Origin: a virus
Virus record (IMG/VR): IMGVR_UViG_3300010354_015978
Coordinates: 46,676 to 110,675 of that record
Length of the DNA stretch: 64,000 nt
Strand: one strand, 5' to 3'
Shown here: in pieces, positions 23,064 to 30,914 of the stretch
Numbering within the stretch: the stretch's first letter is position 1
How the letters are laid out: the number at the start of each line of letters is the position of its first letter
Made by a program: the position numbers and the translations under genes
The notes under the pieces: generated by a model
Database searches by the model: none
What the model was told of the DNA's origin: nothing
What the model saw: only the letters and a program-made list of their open reading frames with translations

Positions 23064-23596
23064 TACAGTGTCTCGCCGCCGATGGCGCGATTGCAGGGGC
23101 AGAGTTCGCCGGTCTGCAAGGCGTCCAATACGCGCAGGGTCTCTTCGGGGCTGCGGCCCACGTTGAGGTTGTTGACCGTGACATGCTGTATCACGTTATC
23201 GGGATCCACGATGAACGTGGCGCGCAGGGCAGCACCAGCAGGTGCGTAGAACACGCCCAACTGATCGATGAGACTGCGCTCGTCGCGAGCAGTATCAGCA
23301 AACTGTACATGCGTGATCTTGGCAAGATCGGGGTGGGCTTTCTGCCAGGCCAACTTGCAGAACTCGTTGTCGGTGCTGCCGGTCAGCAACACAGCATCGC
23401 GATCCGCGAAATCTTTGGTCAGGCGGTCATAGGCCACGATCTCGGTGGGACACACAAAGGTAAAGTCCTTGGGATAGTAAACGATGACTTTCCATTTGCC
23501 GGCAAAAGATTCTTCAGTGATGGTGAAGAAATCATCCCGGCCCGGGTTCACGCCAGTGATGGCAAACTTTTCAATTCGGTCTCCGACTGTTTTCAT
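23063..23596 (-). CDS. ahpC: Peroxiredoxin AhpC
   Basis: 177 residues. The peroxidatic Cys is in FVCPTE (about residue 49), the resolving region is GELCPCN near the C-terminus, and the length suits the AhpC/AhpE-type. It reduces peroxides, using AhpD as electron donor. TATAAT-like TATATAATG lies about 35 bp upstream, but no good -35 box was seen. It is divergent from terC, 243 bp away. Confidence 0.94.
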   Translation of the reverse strand: MKTVGDRIEKFAITGVNPGRDDFFTITEESFAGKWKVIVYYPKDFTFVCPTEIVAYDRLTKDFADRDAVLLTGSTDNEFCKLAWQKAHPDLAKITHVQFADTARDERSLIDQLGVFYAPAGAALRATFIVDPDNVIQHVTVNNLNVGRSPEETLRVLDALQTGELCPCNRAIGGETL

Positions 23597-23730
23597 TTGA
23601 TTCTCCTTGATGATAAACTAGACACATTATATAGCCTGCAGATGCCTATAGATCCGCGTTTTTTCATAGGTTTTTCCATGGTTTGTTTCTATGGAGTCCA
23701 TAGGCTGCACCTATGACCAGTCTGGCTAAA

Positions 23731-23836
23731 TATCTCCGGGGAGTAGCCAGCCCAAGGGTGGGCTTCCAGGATCGTCAGCACGGCGCGCAGCGTCCGGTCC
23801 TGGGACGAAGAGGCAAGACCATTACTTGGGAGATCC
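23731..23836 (+). promoter_or_regulatory. yybP-ykoY-type (Mn2+) riboswitch upstream of terC
   Basis: It has the two conserved loops of the class, CCGGGGAGTAGCC near the 5' end and GGCAAGACC near the 3' end. The closing helix is formed by ATCTCC (23731-) and GGAGAT (about 23829-23834). The 3' strand of that helix contains the Shine-Dalgarno of terC, so Mn2+ binding would change ribosome access. This class regulates alx/terC, mntP and other Mn exporters in bacteria. A CTAAATAT late-like box lies just before it. Confidence 0.88.
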
Positions 23837-23839
23837 TGT

Positions 23840-24781
23840 ATGGACTTGCTGTTGTCGGCGGCTGTGCTGCCTTGGATTGTATTTTTCATCTTGGTAATCG
23901 CGCTCCTGGCGTTCGACCTTGGAGTGCTTAATCGCAAAGACCACGAGATTTCAGTGCGCGAAAGCCTGTGGCTGTCCGCGTTCTACATAGCAGTGGCGGT
24001 GGTGTTTGGTCTGGGCGTGTGGTGGTGGCGTGGCGGAGAAGATGCGCTGCTGTACTATACCGGCTTTCTTGTAGAAAAAAGCCTGAGTCTAGACAATGTT
24101 TTTGTTTTTGCCTTGATCTTTGGTGCCCTGGGCATACCCAGACTCTACGAACACCGGGTGTTGGTATGGGGCATACTGGCCGCGCTGGTGTTGCGGGCTG
24201 CGTTCATAGGATTTGGCGCAGCGGCCGTGAGTGAGTGGCAGTGGATACTGTGGTTCTTTGGCGCGTTCCTGATCTACACCGGCGCCAAGATGCTGTGGGC
24301 CCAGGATGAAGAACCTGCTGGCCTGGAAAACAATCGAGTGTATCAATGGATGCAGCAGCGCATGAACCTCACCACCGAGTACCGTGGACATGCGTTCTGG
24401 TTCAGGGAAAATGGCGTGCGTTATTTCACGCCGCTGTTCGTGGCGCTGGTGCTGATCAACATAGCAGACATAGTGTTTGCCGTGGACTCTGTGCCGGCCA
24501 TCTTGGCCATCACCCAGGATCCTTTCATTGTGTACACCAGCAACATCTTTGCCATACTGGGACTGCGAGCCCTGTACTTTGCGCTCAGTGCCATGATACA
24601 CCGATTCCACTATCTCAAGTATGCCCTGGCCTTGATCCTGGTGCTGATCGGCGTCAAGATCGTGCTGATGATGTTGGGAATCAAGTTGGCACCGGCCATC
24701 ACCCTAAGCCTGACCTTTGGTCTCTTGGCGTCGGGTGTGGGCTACAGCATGTGGCGGACACGACATGAAACCGTTGCGTAA
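23840..24781 (+). CDS. terC: TerC/Alx-family membrane protein
   Basis: 313 residues with about eight to nine transmembrane helices. Family features include FDLGVLNRKDHEIS, SLDNVFVFALIF and NIADIVFAVDSVPAI, with the conserved acidic residues in membrane helices. TerC/Alx proteins handle Mn2+ export or metal loading of secreted proteins. It is regulated by the upstream Mn riboswitch. It is on the plus strand, divergent from ahpC-ahpD, and overlaps the next small gene. Confidence 0.93.
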   Translation: MDLLLSAAVLPWIVFFILVIALLAFDLGVLNRKDHEISVRESLWLSAFYIAVAVVFGLGVWWWRGGEDALLYYTGFLVEKSLSLDNVFVFALIFGALGIPRLYEHRVLVWGILAALVLRAAFIGFGAAAVSEWQWILWFFGAFLIYTGAKMLWAQDEEPAGLENNRVYQWMQQRMNLTTEYRGHAFWFRENGVRYFTPLFVALVLINIADIVFAVDSVPAILAITQDPFIVYTSNIFAILGLRALYFALSAMIHRFHYLKYALALILVLIGVKIVLMMLGIKLAPAITLSLTFGLLASGVGYSMWRTRHETVA

Positions 24782-24857
24782 CATCACCCGCGCTGATCTA
24801 GTGATCAGACTGTTGGTAGTGGCTGTGTCGGTATTGGCCTGGGCCTGCTACCGATAG
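24765..24857 (+). CDS. Single-TM micro-protein (30 aa) after terC
   Basis: MKPLRNITRADLVIRLLVVA then VSVLAWACYR: basic N-terminus and one membrane helix. It overlaps the terC end by 17 nt and ends exactly at the convergent gene. Translation coupled to terC is plausible. Confidence 0.55.
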   Translation: MKPLRNITRADLVIRLLVVAVSVLAWACYR

Positions 24858-25184
24858 TCACGACACTAGGTTCTTGACCATCAGGATCTGTTGGTCAATG
24901 TCGGCGCGCTGGCGCAAAAGATCCAGCAGCGCGGGATTGCTCTTGGCCAGCTCGACCAGTTCCTGCTCACGGGCCTGGGCCTGTTTGGCCCACTCCAGAA
25001 CCGAGCGCACTTCCGGCGCTAGGTCCACGTGGGTGGCTGGCATGGATCTCCACATGCTGCCGTCCCAGACTTCGGTGTTATAGGTCTGCACGTTGTAGCG
25101 CATCATGCCCAGTCCCACTGCGCCGGTGTTGCTGGCATACACACTCTCACTCCAGGCGGTGAGCCCGGGTCCGGTCTTGATCAT
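24858..25184 (-). CDS. Phage protein, probably structural (108 aa)
   Basis: The N-terminal VQTYNTEVWDGSMWRSMP resembles a beta motif common in phage virion proteins. The C-terminal half is a charged helix (EWAKQAQAREQELVELAKSN). No named family recognised. Confidence 0.65.
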   Translation of the reverse strand: MIKTGPGLTAWSESVYASNTGAVGLGMMRYNVQTYNTEVWDGSMWRSMPATHVDLAPEVRSVLEWAKQAQAREQELVELAKSNPALLDLLRQRADIDQQILMVKNLVS

Positions 25185-25483
25185 TGTCGCATGCTTTCCA
25201 TGGTGATGAGTTTGCCCAGTTCCCGATCAAAGTCCTGTTCTTCGGTGATGATGTAGTGGCGAGAATCCATGCGATCTCGAACTCGGTCATGTGCGCGAAA
25301 GGTCACCACAAAACCACCTATGACTTTTTTGACCATGATATGCAGTCCGTCTCCCCAATTGGTGCTTTCTTCGGGCTGAACCTCTAACAACGTGTCAAGA
25401 GATTGCTTAATAGGCCTCCCATGTCTGGGCTGCTCCATTGCCCAGCGGAATTTTGCCAAAAACCATTTGTCAAACCATTTCAT
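25181..25483 (-). CDS. Phage protein of unknown function (100 aa)
   Basis: Basic, soluble protein starting MKWFDKWFLAKFRWAMEQPR, with a central beta segment (GLHIMVKKVIGGFVVTFRAH). It overlaps both neighbours by 4 nt in a run of small phage genes. Unrecognised. Confidence 0.65.
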   Translation of the reverse strand: MKWFDKWFLAKFRWAMEQPRHGRPIKQSLDTLLEVQPEESTNWGDGLHIMVKKVIGGFVVTFRAHDRVRDRMDSRHYIITEEQDFDRELGKLITMESMRQ

Positions 25484-25806
25484 AAAGGCTCCTTTGATAT
25501 CAATTTGCGACGTGCAGGCGTATATTGTCCCGCACCAGTACCGTCACCGTTGATGGAGTTGTACCCAAATCCCAGCCCACGCCCGCCATCACCGTGTTCC
25601 AACCAAGGAGTGATGTATTCGCTCACAGCACCGTAGCCATTACCGCTGGCAAACGCCGTGGAGCCGAAGCCTTGTCCGTTGCTGTATCTGTCACCGTAGC
25701 CAAATCCTTGGCCATGCCCACGTCCATCGCCGTAGGCGTGCCCGAACCCATCACCATAGCCGTTGCCACTGGGGGTACCTACTGGCCAATACATGCCAAC
25801 CCCCAC
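25480..25806 (-). CDS. Gly/Tyr-rich low-complexity protein (108 aa)
   Basis: Composed of GYGDGFGHAYGDGRGHGQG-type repeats, almost certainly disordered or beta-loop rich. A GSGLGNGDEDGSKGY segment in the gene at 26727 is similar in style. Its role is unknown; the 24.9-27.5 kb neighbourhood looks virion-related. The start may be the ATG at 25794. Confidence 0.6.
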   Translation of the reverse strand: MGVGMYWPVGTPSGNGYGDGFGHAYGDGRGHGQGFGYGDRYSNGQGFGSTAFASGNGYGAVSEYITPWLEHGDGGRGLGFGYNSINGDGTGAGQYTPARRKLISKEPL

Positions 25807-26033
25807 TCTTGATCCACGGGCACCGAAAAGATTTCCACAGACTCAGGGATGTCAAGATCAGCCATGGGTCTGAGATCTGCTTGCTCGGGATGTTGTATCA
25901 CACCGTTGAATCCAATCTTTTCCCACTTGAAAACCCATACCACGCGGCTGAGTCGTATGCGTCCGTGCTCGCGACGTGCGTCGCCGGCAAAGATCCAACC
26001 ACGATCCAGTACCATGATCACTCTATTGCTCAT
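25779..26033 (-). CDS. Phage protein of unknown function (84 aa)
   Basis: Beta-rich 84-residue protein beginning MSNRVIMVLDRGWIFAGDAR. Unrecognised. Overlaps neighbours on both sides. Confidence 0.65.
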   Translation of the reverse strand: MSNRVIMVLDRGWIFAGDARREHGRIRLSRVVWVFKWEKIGFNGVIQHPEQADLRPMADLDIPESVEIFSVPVDQEWGLACIGQ

Positions 26034-26737
26034 GCGTTTGTCTCCAATGTATCCACTATCATGTCAGCAAAGGCTCTGTGCGCTTCCACACCTGGGTGGA
26101 TACCATCGGGATCAAGGCTGTTGATGACATGGCTGTATTCATACATGCCAACGCCAGGCTCGGCCCGCACATAGTTGGCATCAAAATCTTTTATCACTGC
26201 GCCCAGGGTCTCGTGCTGGGTGTAGTCCATCATGGTCATGAAACGAAACGCCAGACCTTGATCTTGTAGGTAGTGCATGAACATGCGTAGCAGCGTGGCG
26301 TTTTGTTGTTCCACGCGCTCAAAACCCATGTCCTTAATCACGGCGTGGTGGCCAATCAACCATCCGTAGTCCAGCACTGTGCCATCCCAAGGTATGGTGT
26401 GCAGATTGGGATGATCCAGCCCGCATTGTACATGATATCGAGCAGGATCGCTGACATTGAATACCACCAAGGTATGCTGTGGGCGATAAAGAAATTTGGT
26501 CAGCACATCGCAGATCGTGATCACCGTGGGCATGATACCACCGCCACAAAACGACAGATTCACCAGGCTATTTGCCTCCAGCCGTTGCGCTAAGAATCCA
26601 GCCCAGGTCTTGGGATCGCTTGCATTGTCGCCCACATAACTATTGCCGCCCCGGAAATTCGCCTTGGTAGGAGGAACACCGCCGATACCATCAGCAGTGA
26701 AACTACACCCAGCCGTGATCAAATGTCTATACTTCAT
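26030..26737 (-). CDS. SGNH-type hydrolase (GDSL-like)
   Basis: 235 residues. Block I is TAGCSFTADG with the nucleophile Ser, an SFCGGG segment resembles block II, and the C-terminal SLDPDGIHPGVEAH carries the DxxH catalytic pair. SGNH enzymes are esterases or deacylases acting on lipids or glycans. This is one of four such genes in the window. Confidence 0.8.
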   Translation of the reverse strand: MKYRHLITAGCSFTADGIGGVPPTKANFRGGNSYVGDNASDPKTWAGFLAQRLEANSLVNLSFCGGGIMPTVITICDVLTKFLYRPQHTLVVFNVSDPARYHVQCGLDHPNLHTIPWDGTVLDYGWLIGHHAVIKDMGFERVEQQNATLLRMFMHYLQDQGLAFRFMTMMDYTQHETLGAVIKDFDANYVRAEPGVGMYEYSHVINSLDPDGIHPGVEAHRAFADMIVDTLETNA

Positions 26738-27266
26738 CGGGATCGGTCACCACGCTCCAGCCCAGTCTACGTAGATCCTCTCGTATTTCATCCGTGACCG
26801 CGCCCTCGCCCACATAACCTTTGGAGCCATCTTCGTCGCCATTTCCGAGACCACTGCCTATGCCCGAGCAGTACCAGTCGATGTAGTCACCTTCCTCGCG
26901 CATGTCGGCAATGATGCCACCGGCATAGCGCCAACTGCAACTCCACTTTTCGCCCTTGAGCACCGGCCATACCTCGATGCGCTGGAAGTCATTGTTGCAC
27001 ATGGCCGCATAGAGATGCTGGCTGTATACTTCGCTGGTGCGCACCTTGTCCAAGATCCAGTCGGTGGTGCGGAGATCGTGCTCCATGTTGTTGTGCGACC
27101 ACTCAACGTCATCCTCGCTGGCGCGCTTTTTCTGCATCCAGTCCTCTTCAAAGCGTACCATGTTCTGGTAGTTTTTGTCGGTATCAGGATCGCCACCTTT
27201 TTCAATCACGCGCTCACGCAATCGATCGATGCCAAAGGTGCCCCGCTTGGGGCTACGGCTGATCAT
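26727..27266 (-). CDS. Conserved phage protein (179 aa) with Gly-rich segment
   Basis: Charged, Trp-rich. The C-terminal part has WYCSGIGSGLGNGDEDGSKG before an acidic helix. It resembles uncharacterised proteins of aquatic T4-like phages. No function inferred. Confidence 0.65.
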   Translation of the reverse strand: MISRSPKRGTFGIDRLRERVIEKGGDPDTDKNYQNMVRFEEDWMQKKRASEDDVEWSHNNMEHDLRTTDWILDKVRTSEVYSQHLYAAMCNNDFQRIEVWPVLKGEKWSCSWRYAGGIIADMREEGDYIDWYCSGIGSGLGNGDEDGSKGYVGEGAVTDEIREDLRRLGWSVVTDPDEV

Positions 27267-27502
27267 TGCAGTTTCCTTTGCTCGGAGTTTTCGTGGAAGG
27301 CATCCAGGATGCGATCCTGCTCATCGGGCGGCAGCATGTCAAATTGATCTTCTGTGAGTGGTTCGCCCAGTTCAATCAATTCTCCGTTTTCGGCCAGACG
27401 AGTCAGCTCAGCCACCATGGCATCCAGTTCTTCTTGTGTGCCTTCGAAGTTGTCAAAACAACCGGGAGCAAATTCGATCTTGAACTTTTTTTCTGTGGAC
27501 AT
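27263..27502 (-). CDS. Small acidic phage protein (79 aa)
   Basis: MSTEKKFKIEFAPGCFDNFE then an acidic helical tail. The FAPGCFD-F-GTQEELD pattern is familiar from aquatic T4-like phages, with no known function. Confidence 0.7.
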   Translation of the reverse strand: MSTEKKFKIEFAPGCFDNFEGTQEELDAMVAELTRLAENGELIELGEPLTEDQFDMLPPDEQDRILDAFHENSEQRKLQ

Positions 27503-27518
27503 AATCGTACCTGTGAAA

Positions 27519-27594
27519 TGGTGGGCCCACTAGGATTCGAACCTAGACTCAACGGATTATGAGTCCGCTGCATTGACCGTTATGCTATAGGCCC
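27519..27594 (-). tRNA. tRNA with CAU anticodon (Ile2 or Met)
   Basis: Acceptor GGGCCTA/TGGGCCC, D stem GCATAACGG, anticodon loop CTCATAA, encoded CCA. It stands alone, 10.6 kb from the main cluster. The sequence leans to tRNA-Ile2 (AUA after lysidine modification), but this is not certain. Confidence 0.92.
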
Positions 27595-27613
27595 AGTGTT
27601 TGATTATACTAGG

Positions 27614-28270
27614 TCAGTGAGTCTGTGTCAACTCATCATTGAGCACTTGGTCGACCAAATCCCGCAGCAGCACATGGTGCCAACCATGATGCCAATGCCG
27701 CGGCATCCAGGAATGGTCGGCGTACCAGTCAGGCTGTGATTCGGGATGACATCCTATCAAGGTCAATCGATCCTGATGTATGGCCATGGCCTGCCCGGTC
27801 TCGTATCTAGCCACTACCTGATGTGGTCCCGAACCTACAAAGCATGCCCCGTCATAAAAGTACATGCGAGTGTCATGTCCTTGCCACGTCACTGGCATGG
27901 CCTTGGGGTGTGGTCTGCTGGTGTTGGCGACGGGCTGGCGTATGTACTGCTCCACTTCGATATCACGCAACAGGTCAAAATAATGACGTCCCGCCCAGTA
28001 GGCGCCCATGCAGATCCCGATGTAATGTCCCCCAGCAACCACAAAATTGCGTATGGCATCCGCATGATTAAACATGAGACGATCATAGGTGTCGGCGTCC
28101 CCGGTGCCGCCAGGCACCACAACAGCATCAACATCCTGCCAGAAACTTGCTTCTATTTTGTGCCGGGTAAAGATCTTGAATCTATAGTGCCCGGCCAGGG
28201 CATGCATGACTCCATTGGCGCTTTGTACAGAACACTGTGGTTGGTGTACAAATATCGCCAGAGTTTTCAT
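27614..28270 (-). CDS. Class I glutamine amidotransferase-like / BPL_N-type protein
   Basis: 218 residues. The flavodoxin-like fold is indicated by DAVVVPGGTGDADTYDR and the nucleophile elbow GHYIGICMGAYWAG (Cys). A C-terminal IGCHPES supplies the His and Glu or Ser. This matches the GATase superfamily, closest to the BPL N-terminal-like group. The substrate is unknown; amide hydrolysis or a DJ-1-like role are alternatives. Confidence 0.8.
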   Translation of the reverse strand: MKTLAIFVHQPQCSVQSANGVMHALAGHYRFKIFTRHKIEASFWQDVDAVVVPGGTGDADTYDRLMFNHADAIRNFVVAGGHYIGICMGAYWAGRHYFDLLRDIEVEQYIRQPVANTSRPHPKAMPVTWQGHDTRMYFYDGACFVGSGPHQVVARYETGQAMAIHQDRLTLIGCHPESQPDWYADHSWMPRHWHHGWHHVLLRDLVDQVLNDELTQTH

Positions 28271-28725
28271 TATGCAGGCTTTTGTTTGGTTAGTTCACAC
28301 ATCAACAAAAAATGTTCATACGCCCGGCGCACCGATTCATGCTGCATCAATCGATCCGCTTCGGCTGACATAGCGTCCACCGCTGCCCTGGCCAGATCAT
28401 AATATGATCCGCGTCTCAGGCTCCGAGCTTCATCACCCCATACTGCGATTAGGTTCAACCAAGCCTCGTGTTCCTGGGGCGTGAGAGCCCTGCGGGGAGG
28501 TTGCACCTGATCTGCTGTATTTAAGGCCGCGCAGATGGCTTCTTCTGCTATGCGCCCGGCTGCGATCATGGCAGCGTAGTTGGGTTCTACATCGTAGCGA
28601 CGGCTCTGCCCCCCGGGGTAGCACATCACGAGATGCGCACCTTGCGGGAAACTGTCTAAAACGTCGTTGTCGTATTCGGCGCAGGGCACATAGCGGCGCC
28701 CCACTTTCTTATAGAGAGTTGCCAT
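28270..28725 (-). CDS. Phage protein of unknown function (151 aa)
   Basis: Starts MATLYKKVGRRYVPCAEYDN. The N-terminal beta part has one GAHLVMCYPGGQSRRY segment; the C-terminal part is helical. Start chosen at 28725, just inside the end of the preceding gene. Not recognised. Confidence 0.65.
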   Translation of the reverse strand: MATLYKKVGRRYVPCAEYDNDVLDSFPQGAHLVMCYPGGQSRRYDVEPNYAAMIAAGRIAEEAICAALNTADQVQPPRRALTPQEHEAWLNLIAVWGDEARSLRRGSYYDLARAAVDAMSAEADRLMQHESVRRAYEHFLLMCELTKQKPA

Positions 28726-28945
28726 GCTGGATCCTTCCAATAATGGCTTGCGCATCCGAAAAATCCGTTATCTCTTGCTGGTCCATGTATTCCATGATCA
28801 TGACATCCACCAGGGCTTGGGCTGTGGGTCGCACACGCGGCGGCAGTGCCTGCATCCAGGCTCGCAGTTCGTCGATGCCGTCAAGGCTCCAAATATGGTC
28901 GCAGAGCTCGCGTTGTAGCGGTGTGAGGTTGGTGAGTGTGATCAT
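28709..28945 (-). CDS. Small phage protein (78 aa)
   Basis: LTPLQRELCDHIWSLDGIDE followed by a helical segment. It resembles small proteins of aquatic T4-like phages. Function unknown; overlaps neighbours at both ends. Confidence 0.65.
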   Translation of the reverse strand: MITLTNLTPLQRELCDHIWSLDGIDELRAWMQALPPRVRPTAQALVDVMIMEYMDQQEITDFSDAQAIIGRIQHGNSL

Positions 28946-29232
28946 GATTTCTGGGACAGTTGTTTCATAAGATAAGCCTGCTCGCTCTTGATACGGCGTT
29001 CTTCTAAGGACGCCAAATACCGCGTTTTGCCATCCCCATCGAGTTGGTTGATGGCCCCGGCCAGCATGGCCATCAGGGTGCCTGTGGCATAAGGGTAGCC
29101 ATCCACTCCGTGAATGGTGGTTTTGTTTTCTTTTAGCACCGCAGACACCATGTCATCGATGGCACGACTGATCTGGGCATAGGTGATCTCGGGTTGGGCC
29201 AGTCTATCGGTCAGCATGCGTTTTTTCCTCAT
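28942..29232 (-). CDS. Small helical phage protein (96 aa)
   Basis: The ATG at 29232 overlaps the end of the HTH-like gene. Helical with basic ends (MRKKRMLTDRL...EERRIKSEQAYLMKQ). Unrecognised. A second ATG five codons later is possible. Confidence 0.6.
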   Translation of the reverse strand: MRKKRMLTDRLAQPEITYAQISRAIDDMVSAVLKENKTTIHGVDGYPYATGTLMAMLAGAINQLDGDGKTRYLASLEERRIKSEQAYLMKQLSQKS

Positions 29233-29233
29233 G

Positions 29234-29398
29234 TCAGTAGTGCTGGGCCCAATGCACAAACTCGATCATGTCCGAGTCTACTTTGCCAAAGATCACGCGC
29301 TCCACTTCGTCCAAGGGCACATTGAGACGATGGGCGATTTGGTATTGATCCAGTCCCTGACCACGCAGATCCTTGATCTTTTGTTCGGTTTCGGTCAT
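29234..29398 (-). CDS. Small HTH-like protein (54 aa)
   Basis: The segment KIKDLRGQGLDQYQIAHRLN then VPLDEVERVIFGK fits a helix-turn-helix (GLDQYQIAHRLNVPLDEVER). It may be a small DNA-binding regulator, a candidate for one of the promoter operators in this window, but no direct evidence links them. The ATG overlaps the upstream stop. Confidence 0.6.
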   Translation of the reverse strand: MTETEQKIKDLRGQGLDQYQIAHRLNVPLDEVERVIFGKVDSDMIEFVHWAQHY

Positions 29399-29565
29399 AC
29401 CATGTGCCTCTCGTTGTGATCTTGATACCACATCCGGAGTTCTTCCTCCAGGCGCTTGACTTCGTCAAAGTTCTGGGCGCGTCCCAGCATCTCCACAAAG
29501 TTTCGCAAGGTAGTAAGTTCCACACGGGTACCAATGGGCATCACTTCAAAGTCATTGCTAGGCAT
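29395..29565 (-). CDS. Small phage protein (56 aa)
   Basis: MPSNDFEVMPIGTRVELTTL then a charged helix (NFDEVKRLEEELRMWYQDHN). The stop overlaps the next ATG (ATGA). Coding composition is good; function unknown. Confidence 0.6.
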   Translation of the reverse strand: MPSNDFEVMPIGTRVELTTLRNFVEMLGRAQNFDEVKRLEEELRMWYQDHNERHMV

Positions 29566-29824
29566 TGTTTCTCTCCTTGTTGATTTTGAGATAGTACATG
29601 GTCAAATCACTATCGGGCTCCAACCTCAACACACGTTCCGGCAGGCATCGATTGGTCCAGTTGTAGCGATGATCACGATGGCTCCATGCCACCTTGATCA
29701 CACGCGCACAGATCTTTTCCACGCGCCCCACGCAGACATGACTGGCTCGCGCATAGGCCACGTAGTCACCTGCTACCAGGGGTCTTCCCATCATATCTTG
29801 TGCTAATAATGCAGACTGCATCAT
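29558..29824 (-). CDS. Small SH3/KOW-like phage protein (88 aa)
   Basis: Contains MGRPLVAGDYVAYARASHVC followed by VGRVEKICARVIKVAW. This matches the short SH3/KOW-like module (G-x-x-L-x-x-GD-V...VG-V) found repeatedly in T4-like phages. The ATG at 29824 overlaps the upstream stop. Confidence 0.65.
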   Translation of the reverse strand: MMQSALLAQDMMGRPLVAGDYVAYARASHVCVGRVEKICARVIKVAWSHRDHRYNWTNRCLPERVLRLEPDSDLTMYYLKINKERNNA

Positions 29825-30159
29825 GCTGTCTCCCACTCTACTTCGTCCAGAAACTGGATGTGTTCACTGCCGTCGTACTCTTGCACGACGAACTTCCTGC
29901 CCTGATCAATCCACACCACTTCAAGACCCTCCACACTGATGTAGGCATCGGGGTACTTGATGGCACAGATCTCCTGTGCCTTGACGTAGACATCATCAAA
30001 GTTGGTTTCGTTGAGCAAAAGATCAACCACCTGGGCATCATACAGCATGCCGGGGTAACTTTTGTTCCAGGTGCTCCAGCCCGCACCAAAGCCCCGGCTG
30101 ATCAACACCGCGACCTTGCCGTCACGGTACACGCGGGAGGTTGGTGGTGCTTGATTCAT
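29821..30159 (-). CDS. Phage protein of unknown function (112 aa)
   Basis: The N-terminal VAVLISRGFGAGWSTWN and YDAQVVDLLLNE segments suggest a globular fold. A similar family occurs in large phages and bacteria, but I do not know its function. It overlaps neighbours by 4 nt. Confidence 0.65.
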   Translation of the reverse strand: MNQAPPTSRVYRDGKVAVLISRGFGAGWSTWNKSYPGMLYDAQVVDLLLNETNFDDVYVKAQEICAIKYPDAYISVEGLEVVWIDQGRKFVVQEYDGSEHIQFLDEVEWETA

Positions 30160-30446
30160 CGCGCCCCTCGATATATTTCTTTCATGACATGCTCAAATAC
30201 CTTGGCAGTGTCACTGGTGCAGTACAACGCAAAGTCCGTGATCAATGCCGTAAAGCCGGCCCTCATGGTATCTAGATCATCGCCACGATTGAACAACAGA
30301 GTGACCCGTTTGTTCATGGTATCGGCCACCTTGTCCATGATCACGCGACTGTGGGTGTTGGTGCCCAGTTTCCATTGCTCGGGACTGAGATTCACGCTCA
30401 CGGTGGTACGGATAACGATATTGGGATGCGGCTTATAGATGTTCAA
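30156..30446 (-). CDS. Phage protein of unknown function (96 aa)
   Basis: Starts MNIYKPHPNIVIRTTVSVNL; mixed alpha/beta; unrecognised. Second gene of the operon started by the GIY-YIG gene. Confidence 0.6.
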   Translation of the reverse strand: MNIYKPHPNIVIRTTVSVNLSPEQWKLGTNTHSRVIMDKVADTMNKRVTLLFNRGDDLDTMRAGFTALITDFALYCTSDTAKVFEHVMKEIYRGAR

Positions 30447-30790
30447 ACACTTGCCCTCTTTTCACGGACGTCGCTGTTGAGATTGGGACGCAGGTCCCGT
30501 ATCAATTCTCGCTCACGAGCATGCGCCTCTCGCTTGCCGCGTATCACTTCCAGGATGCGGAACTGGAATGCTCCGGTGCCGCGCTCGCGCATGGCTTCGT
30601 ACAGCAACCAAGACTTGTCTTCAGTGCGGCTGCGATAGATGTGCTTGTTGATGCGGGTCTTCACGCTCTTGAGCACCGTGCTTTCAGTCTTTGCGGTGAC
30701 ACCAATGTAGAAATCGCGACCGCTGTCAATCTGGTATATGATATGAGTGCGGTCTGCGCGTCGCTTGCGGGGTGACTTTTTAGCATCCAT
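30443..30790 (-). CDS. GIY-YIG-type nuclease domain protein
   Basis: 115 residues. IIYQIDSGRDFYIGVTAK matches the GIY-YIG core (Y...YIG), followed by the Arg helix (KTRINKHIYRS) and a C-terminal ERELIRDLRPNLNSD with the metal-binding Glu and the typical Asn. The function could be repair or a stand-alone endonuclease. It has an excellent promoter with the operator repeat. Confidence 0.82.
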   Translation of the reverse strand: MDAKKSPRKRRADRTHIIYQIDSGRDFYIGVTAKTESTVLKSVKTRINKHIYRSRTEDKSWLLYEAMRERGTGAFQFRILEVIRGKREAHARERELIRDLRPNLNSDVREKRASV

Positions 30791-30796
30791 GTTCGT

Positions 30797-30825
30797 AGTA
30801 TACGACGCCTGGGGTAAGCAGTCAA
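30797..30825 (-). promoter_or_regulatory. Sigma70 promoter with operator repeat
   Basis: TTGACT (30820-30825), 17-bp spacer, TATACT (30797-30802). The repeat at 30844-30857 is 18 bp upstream of the -35 box. Confidence 0.88.
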
Positions 30826-30843
30826 CCAGAATAATCCATTAGA

Positions 30844-30878
30844 AATCAATGACTTACAGGCGACGTAAGTCATTGATT
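30844..30878. repeat. Operator-type inverted repeat, copy pair 3
   Basis: AATCAATGACTTAC (30844-30857), 7-bp centre, GTAAGTCATTGATT (30865-30878): a perfect palindrome identical to that at 5387-5425. The block TGTGGCTTTTTCGCAACA (30895-30912) is shared with 5453-5470 at 17 of 18 positions. Confidence 0.88.
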
Positions 30879-30914
30879 TTATTAGGGCCCTATTTGTGGC
30901 TTTTTCGCAACAGA

